From the NCBI RefSeq assembly GCF_964340395.1, contig NC_135550.1:16279484-16324483 (forward strand): a DNA stretch of 45,000 nucleotides, written 5' to 3'. Position 1 is the stretch's first letter; every line of letters begins with the position of its first letter. Positions 40,954 to 45,000 of this stretch are shown here, piece after piece. The notes beneath the pieces are model-generated. The model did no database searches. It was given only the letters and a program-made list of their open reading frames with translations, and was not told the DNA's origin. A program made the position numbers and the translations under genes. This stretch comes from Glandiceps talaboti (taxonomy: Eukaryota; Hemichordata; Enteropneusta; Spengelidae).

Positions 40954-41189
40954 CAGTTTAAATCTGGTTTGTATTGAGTTACAAACATGGATTTTGTCAA
41001 TGTTGTTTCACATCGATGTTTCAAGTAAGAAGCCATGATAAAATTGTTTTATAAATCAAATCACCAACATAAATGTCCAATCCTCATCCAGATGGTCACT
41101 TTAAACACATGCTTCCCTGTATTTAGGTCGCCAAAACGTTGCCCTTGCTGTTTCAATGTAATTCAATTTTAATCAGCTACTGGTCAGAC

Positions 41190-41218
41190 AAACACACCGA
41201 CAGACCGACAGACAGACC

Positions 41219-41260
<42 letters not shown>

Positions 41261-41272
41261 TAGACAGACAGA
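41190..41272. repeat. (GACA)n microsatellite
   Basis: Starts with GACC/GACA mixtures and becomes pure GACA. Confidence 0.97.
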
Positions 41273-43118
41273 CGGGTTGCAAGTACCGCACAAAAGACAT
41301 CAATTTCGCTACAGCTTCCACGGTTGAGTATGAAACTGTTAATAAGACAATGTTGTATAGAAACTTGACAACTGTAAGCTCAATAATTTAAACTTGTTGA
41401 GACATAATTGGAATTGATGTTTGGTAGTTTTAGCGAAAAATGTGATGTTAAGCTTGTAATGACGGGTAATCATTTTGTGGCACGTTTTCCTGCTATTAGT
41501 TTATTATATTAGTTTAGCATGTTTGAATTAACCTTCCGATGTTGCCTAAAGAGGGACACGTGACCTAATTGTTGTTCGAATATCAGTTCGCAAATTGTAT
41601 GTGCATTACCAGGGGTCGTTTTTGTAGTTAATACTGCTGATCTCTCTAATCTCTAGTACAAATTGTCTATATTTCACCTCTGAGTCATTAAGCATAGAGC
41701 CTAGGGTCTATGCGTTAAGTAATTACTTCACAAGATTGGGTCATTAGAGCAGAGCGTTAATTTGGTAATAGTATTCGAGGCAGTACTGTGACGTGGACTT
41801 TTCAATCTGCATTTTATCTGAAACTGGAACATTTTCCATCATCGACAAAAACCAACAATGCACCGCAAATGAAAGTAAACTGTGCGTGCAGATTATACAG
41901 TCAGAACGGACACAATTTGTTTCGCGTGAATCTCTCCTGTAATCACTCAAAATTGTTCAATACTGTTCTTTTGAAAAGACACATTATAATGTATTTGACA
42001 TTGTACCACTAAAGTAAATTATACTAGACGTCCGAGATGCACTACCTCAAAGTGGGTAGCGCCAGTACACTATGTGACCAATGACAAGTACATCCAGTAT
42101 TATTTTTTTATAACACATCGTTTTCATACAGCCTTAATTGATTGGCTTAGATCGTGTCACGTGGTATCGACTACTAGCCCATCGTGACCCCAATTTGCAT
42201 ACAGAGCGTATGTTAGTTTACTATTTTCCCTAGGGCACAATTTAAGTAGCAGCACGAGACGAGTCCTACCGTTCATTTTCTTTCACTCTTTCACTTACAA
42301 AACATTTACGTGCATTACCTGACCGTATTCGGACACTTTCAGCGTCAAGAAATACTTGCTGTATAATAGCCCTCGAGGTGGTACACGTCTGCTGGTGCCC
42401 TCAAAACCAGGCAATAAGTGTATTAATTATAATTATACACCGAAATCAATGTTTGCATTATGGTATAAATTATCAAGATTAGTGGAAGGATACACCATCA
42501 TGCAAATGCAATGGGTAAGACGGTGTACAGTTCCTGAATGATAGGAGTATCATTATGACGTAATACTAAGGGAGCCTTCTGTAATTACAGGGGGACCTGG
42601 GGGAAATCGAGACTGGTCTGTTACTTAAAATGTGTCCCTCCCCCGATTCCATTTCCTAAAAAGTGGTCCTCCCTCTGTTTCTTTTCTCTAAAACATTACA
42701 CTCCCATATGTACAAAAGCAAGTATTTCAAAACTGTCAGATGGAAAGGGACTCGAGTCTCAGAATCAATGGTAAGGGCTCGATCCCGACGCCCCCACCAC
42801 ATACATTGGTGACTTTAAAAGGCGTGGGTTATTCACCACTACTATCACCACAGTCAATTTTGACTATGCGAAGGCACTGGATTAATTAATTCCTGTGTTT
42901 GGTTCTAATAAACACAACTAAAGGCCACATCTCCAAAAGACTAGATGAGTCCTAAATATCGACACAATTACTCGCCATTTACAATCGTCATAAAATTCTG
43001 GAATTGGCCCATTTGGAGGCTGACGGATGTATACAGCTATGTTCTAAACACAAATCATCGTCTGTCCATCGTCAATGCTAAACAAAAGTATAAGTTCAAA
43101 GATTGTACCTCAAAGTAT
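41273..43118. other. Intergenic stretch, nothing recognised
   Basis: About 1.85 kb. Frames at 41788-42012, 42356-42541 and 42945-43139 show no family features. A GC-richer patch at 42590-42670 contains G and C runs. Confidence 0.5.
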
Positions 43119-43127
43119 GTCAGATTT
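43119..43127. repeat. 9-bp target-site duplication, left copy
   Basis: GTCAGATTT directly abuts the palindromic element; the identical right copy is at 43329-43337. Confidence 0.85.
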
Positions 43128-43328
43128 CAATCTGATTAAAATCCGATGTGGTGAAAGCGGCTAGATGTCCTTATTTACCTCTATTCATCGTGTTGTGACG
43201 TTTGTTTTGTTCGGAGTGATCGCCGCCTTCCCACGATCACTCCGAACAAAACAAACGTCACAACACGATGAATAGAGGTAAATAAGGACATCTAGCCGCT
43301 TTCACCACATCGGATTTTAATCAGATTG
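43128..43328. mobile_element. Foldback MITE, perfect 95-bp inverted arms (MULE-like)
   Basis: Left arm 43128-43222 (begins CAATCTGATTAAAATCCG) and right arm 43234-43328 are exact complements with no mismatch, separated by 11 nt (CCGCCTTCCCA). The 9-bp direct repeat GTCAGATTT on both sides is the footprint of a transposition event. Long inverted ends with a 9-bp duplication suit Mutator-like elements. There is no coding capacity, so it must be mobilised in trans. Identical arms indicate a recent insertion or strong arm conversion. Confidence 0.9.
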
Positions 43329-43337
43329 GTCAGATTT
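43329..43337. repeat. 9-bp target-site duplication, right copy
   Basis: GTCAGATTT, identical to 43119-43127. Confidence 0.85.
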
Positions 43338-43618
43338 GTACCTCCTATCGGTTTATGTAAACTTTAAGAAGTAAAGTATGATGTGTGGCACTACTCTTGT
43401 GTTCGTGGATTGCACACCGTCTAGCCTACCGATGTTAAAGTACATAATTATTGTGAAGATGACGATGGTAGAGTGTCAGGAAGAAGCCATTCTGAATATA
43501 CCATAGGAAAAACTTCAATAACGTTACACTAATGTGATTCAGGTTTTTGATCTGTCATGTTTAACATCATGCAGTATGAGTCCTTTGTTGTTACAGTGTA
43601 TGTTGAAAAAAAGCATGG

Positions 43619-43621
43619 CTC

Positions 43622-43687
<66 letters not shown>

Positions 43688-43856
43688 ATCCTTCTACGCT
43701 ATGCAAAATTCATATCATTGTCCTATAAATGTCCCATGTTATGTCACATTTTTTGGACAATGATATGAATTTTGCATAGCGTAGAAGGATATCCTCCTCC
43801 TCCTCCTCCTCCTCATCATCATCATCACCATCACCATCACCATCATCACCATCATC

Positions 43857-43888
<32 letters not shown>

Positions 43889-43967
43889 CATCACCATCAT
43901 CATCACCATCATCACCATCACCATCACCATCATCACCATCATCATCATCATCATCATCATCATCGAG
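43619..43967. repeat. Second foldback: (GAT)n, 39-bp perfect arms, (CCT)n and (ATC)n
   Basis: Left arm 43685-43723 and right arm 43755-43793 are perfect complements around a 31-nt centre. Outside them, a (GAT)n tract (43622-43690) faces a (CCT)n block (43794-43813) and a long (CAT/CAC)n tract (43814-43963). The outermost CTCGAT (43619) and ATCGAG (43967) are again complementary, so the symmetry encloses the microsatellites. Poly-Met, poly-His and poly-Arg frames are artefacts. Confidence 0.9.
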
Positions 43968-45000
43968 TCAGTAAGTTTTCAAGTACATTAGTTTGACATG
44001 GCTCTCCGTTGTAAGAAGTGCTAAGGGCAAAATTCGAGATTGATATCATTGGTGCGTTAACTAGGAGAATAAAAGTTTTATGCTATCGGTAATCAGACAT
44101 CCATAGCTACTAGCTATGGGTAAGTGAATGTTGAAATCAGTGCCTGAATCTATGGTGGTTAGCATCACAGTTGACTTTGTATATGCCTTTGATGTAAAGC
44201 GATTATTGATTCTGGAAAAAATTTGTTGATATATTACATGGCAATGCTTGCTTGCTCGCTGGAATACCGCATTGTTAATGTAAAGTCGTACTCATGATGT
44301 ACGATGAATTCAGGTGTGACCAATATCATTGTCAGATGAATAGAGAGGTATTGTAGTTAATACACAATAACTTAAGTGGACTTTGCTGCTGTCACATGAA
44401 CTGTACATACATTAGCCATTTTCTAAAAGCTGGTTTGTGTAATCATTTTTAGCAGCCGATACATTTGACGGTTGACTCCACTATCTTGTCATGTGGAGTG
44501 TTCTTTTTCACTACATTAGTTATCAATATACAGATCAAAGAAGTCAGATATGAAAAGCCGCTTCACACTGTCAAATCTCCACGGCTCCGAGCGACCATTT
44601 TGATTGAATCATTAACAGAGCGTAGCATATGCAAGTCAAAAGAAGTTTCATGTTCGTGAGTCTGCGATGTCATGATATCAGCACGGTGTCTTTTCCCGCA
44701 TGGCACCACTAGAACTATCGCCACAGAAGCCACTCAGAGCCATTGTATTGTTGTGATTTTTTTTGAAAGTCATTCCATTAACCATTAGGACCGGAATATC
44801 TTAATCCCCACTAGATGCATTCTTCACTTAATCAGTACCCCCTAACAATTCCTTTCTTTCTTCCTTCCATCCATCCATCCATCCACCCACTGTCACGGTG
44901 GTTTCTTTTTTTCAAAACTGAAGAAGGTGATAGTTAGCTATATGTTAGTCGACAGGGCAGACATGTATTATACTCTAGGGTGAATCGTGGTAATACTTTC
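43968..45000. other. Right edge, nothing recognised
   Basis: AT-rich sequence with a CCTT/CCAT simple repeat at about 44855-44890. No exon, RNA or element end is supported. Confidence 0.5.

Larger units (their letters stand above)
39340..41101. mobile_element. MITE family B, copy 2, split by an insertion
   Basis: The left half (about 39380-39520) contains GGGTTATTTAAGATTTTTGA, TTCCTACTT, CAAGTCCTTGTTTGTAAC and CACTGCAAGAGA, as in 8955-9080. The right half (40970-41101) contains GAGTTACAAACA, CAAGTAAGAAGCCATGAT, TGTTTTATAAAT and CCAATCCTCATCCA, as in 9130-9240. Between the halves sits the satellite-bearing element at 39574-40953. Confidence 0.72.

Noticed and set aside
42356-42541. 61-codon frame with a GTAAGA-like end
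   Set aside because: No domain, no good acceptor and no partner exon.
43739-43996. Poly-His, poly-Met and Arg-rich frames
   Set aside because: Translations of (CAT)n and (CCT)n inside a foldback structure.

Overview
This is an AT-rich, intron-rich animal genomic window. It is dense in microsatellites, foldback DNA elements and decayed LINE and Penelope-like retroelements, with long introns and no operon-like packing. A marine invertebrate, plausibly a non-vertebrate deuterostome, is my best guess, but nothing here fixes the species.

The one gene I can reconstruct is a class C G-protein-coupled receptor of the GABA-B type, closest in motif pattern to the GABBR2 subunit. It lies on the + strand from the left edge to 16874. 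Fourteen exons (662-769, 1355-1414, 1618-1803, 2478-2711, 3490-3556, 4107-4184, 5040-5190, 8123-8252, 8656-8763, 9375-9497, 10127-10273, 10737-10928, 16078-16269, 16818-16874) all have AG/GT borders. They join without a frame break into 610 residues plus a stop: the second part of the Venus-flytrap ligand domain, seven membrane helices and an 82-residue cytoplasmic tail. The amino-terminal part lies upstream of the window. The 5.1-kb intron before the tail exons holds a foldback element with a (TC)n tract, a scrambled Penelope tail and old satellite units.

From 16875 to about 31200 the window is repeat territory. It holds a TA-flanked MITE (17339-17558), a LINE reverse-transcriptase relic (20115-20885), a second LINE 3' end (24198-24995) joined to a palindromic MITE family (other copies at 12450, 25263 and 28436), and a Penelope-like GIY-YIG endonuclease fragment on the minus strand (25738-26223). 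Directly beside the last is a sequence that folds as a hammerhead ribozyme on the opposite strand (26245-26286).

At 32237-32303 there is a convincing signal-peptide exon with a perfect splice donor. It is probably the first coding exon of another + strand gene whose remaining exons I could not find. The right third holds a 600-bp ATTATC/ATTAGC array (37915-38515), a roughly 1.4-kb element with about eight ~147-bp tandem units inserted into an older MITE (39340-41101), a 201-bp element with perfect 95-bp inverted arms and a 9-bp target duplication (43128-43328), and a second foldback built on complementary (GAT)n and (ATC)n tracts (43619-43967).
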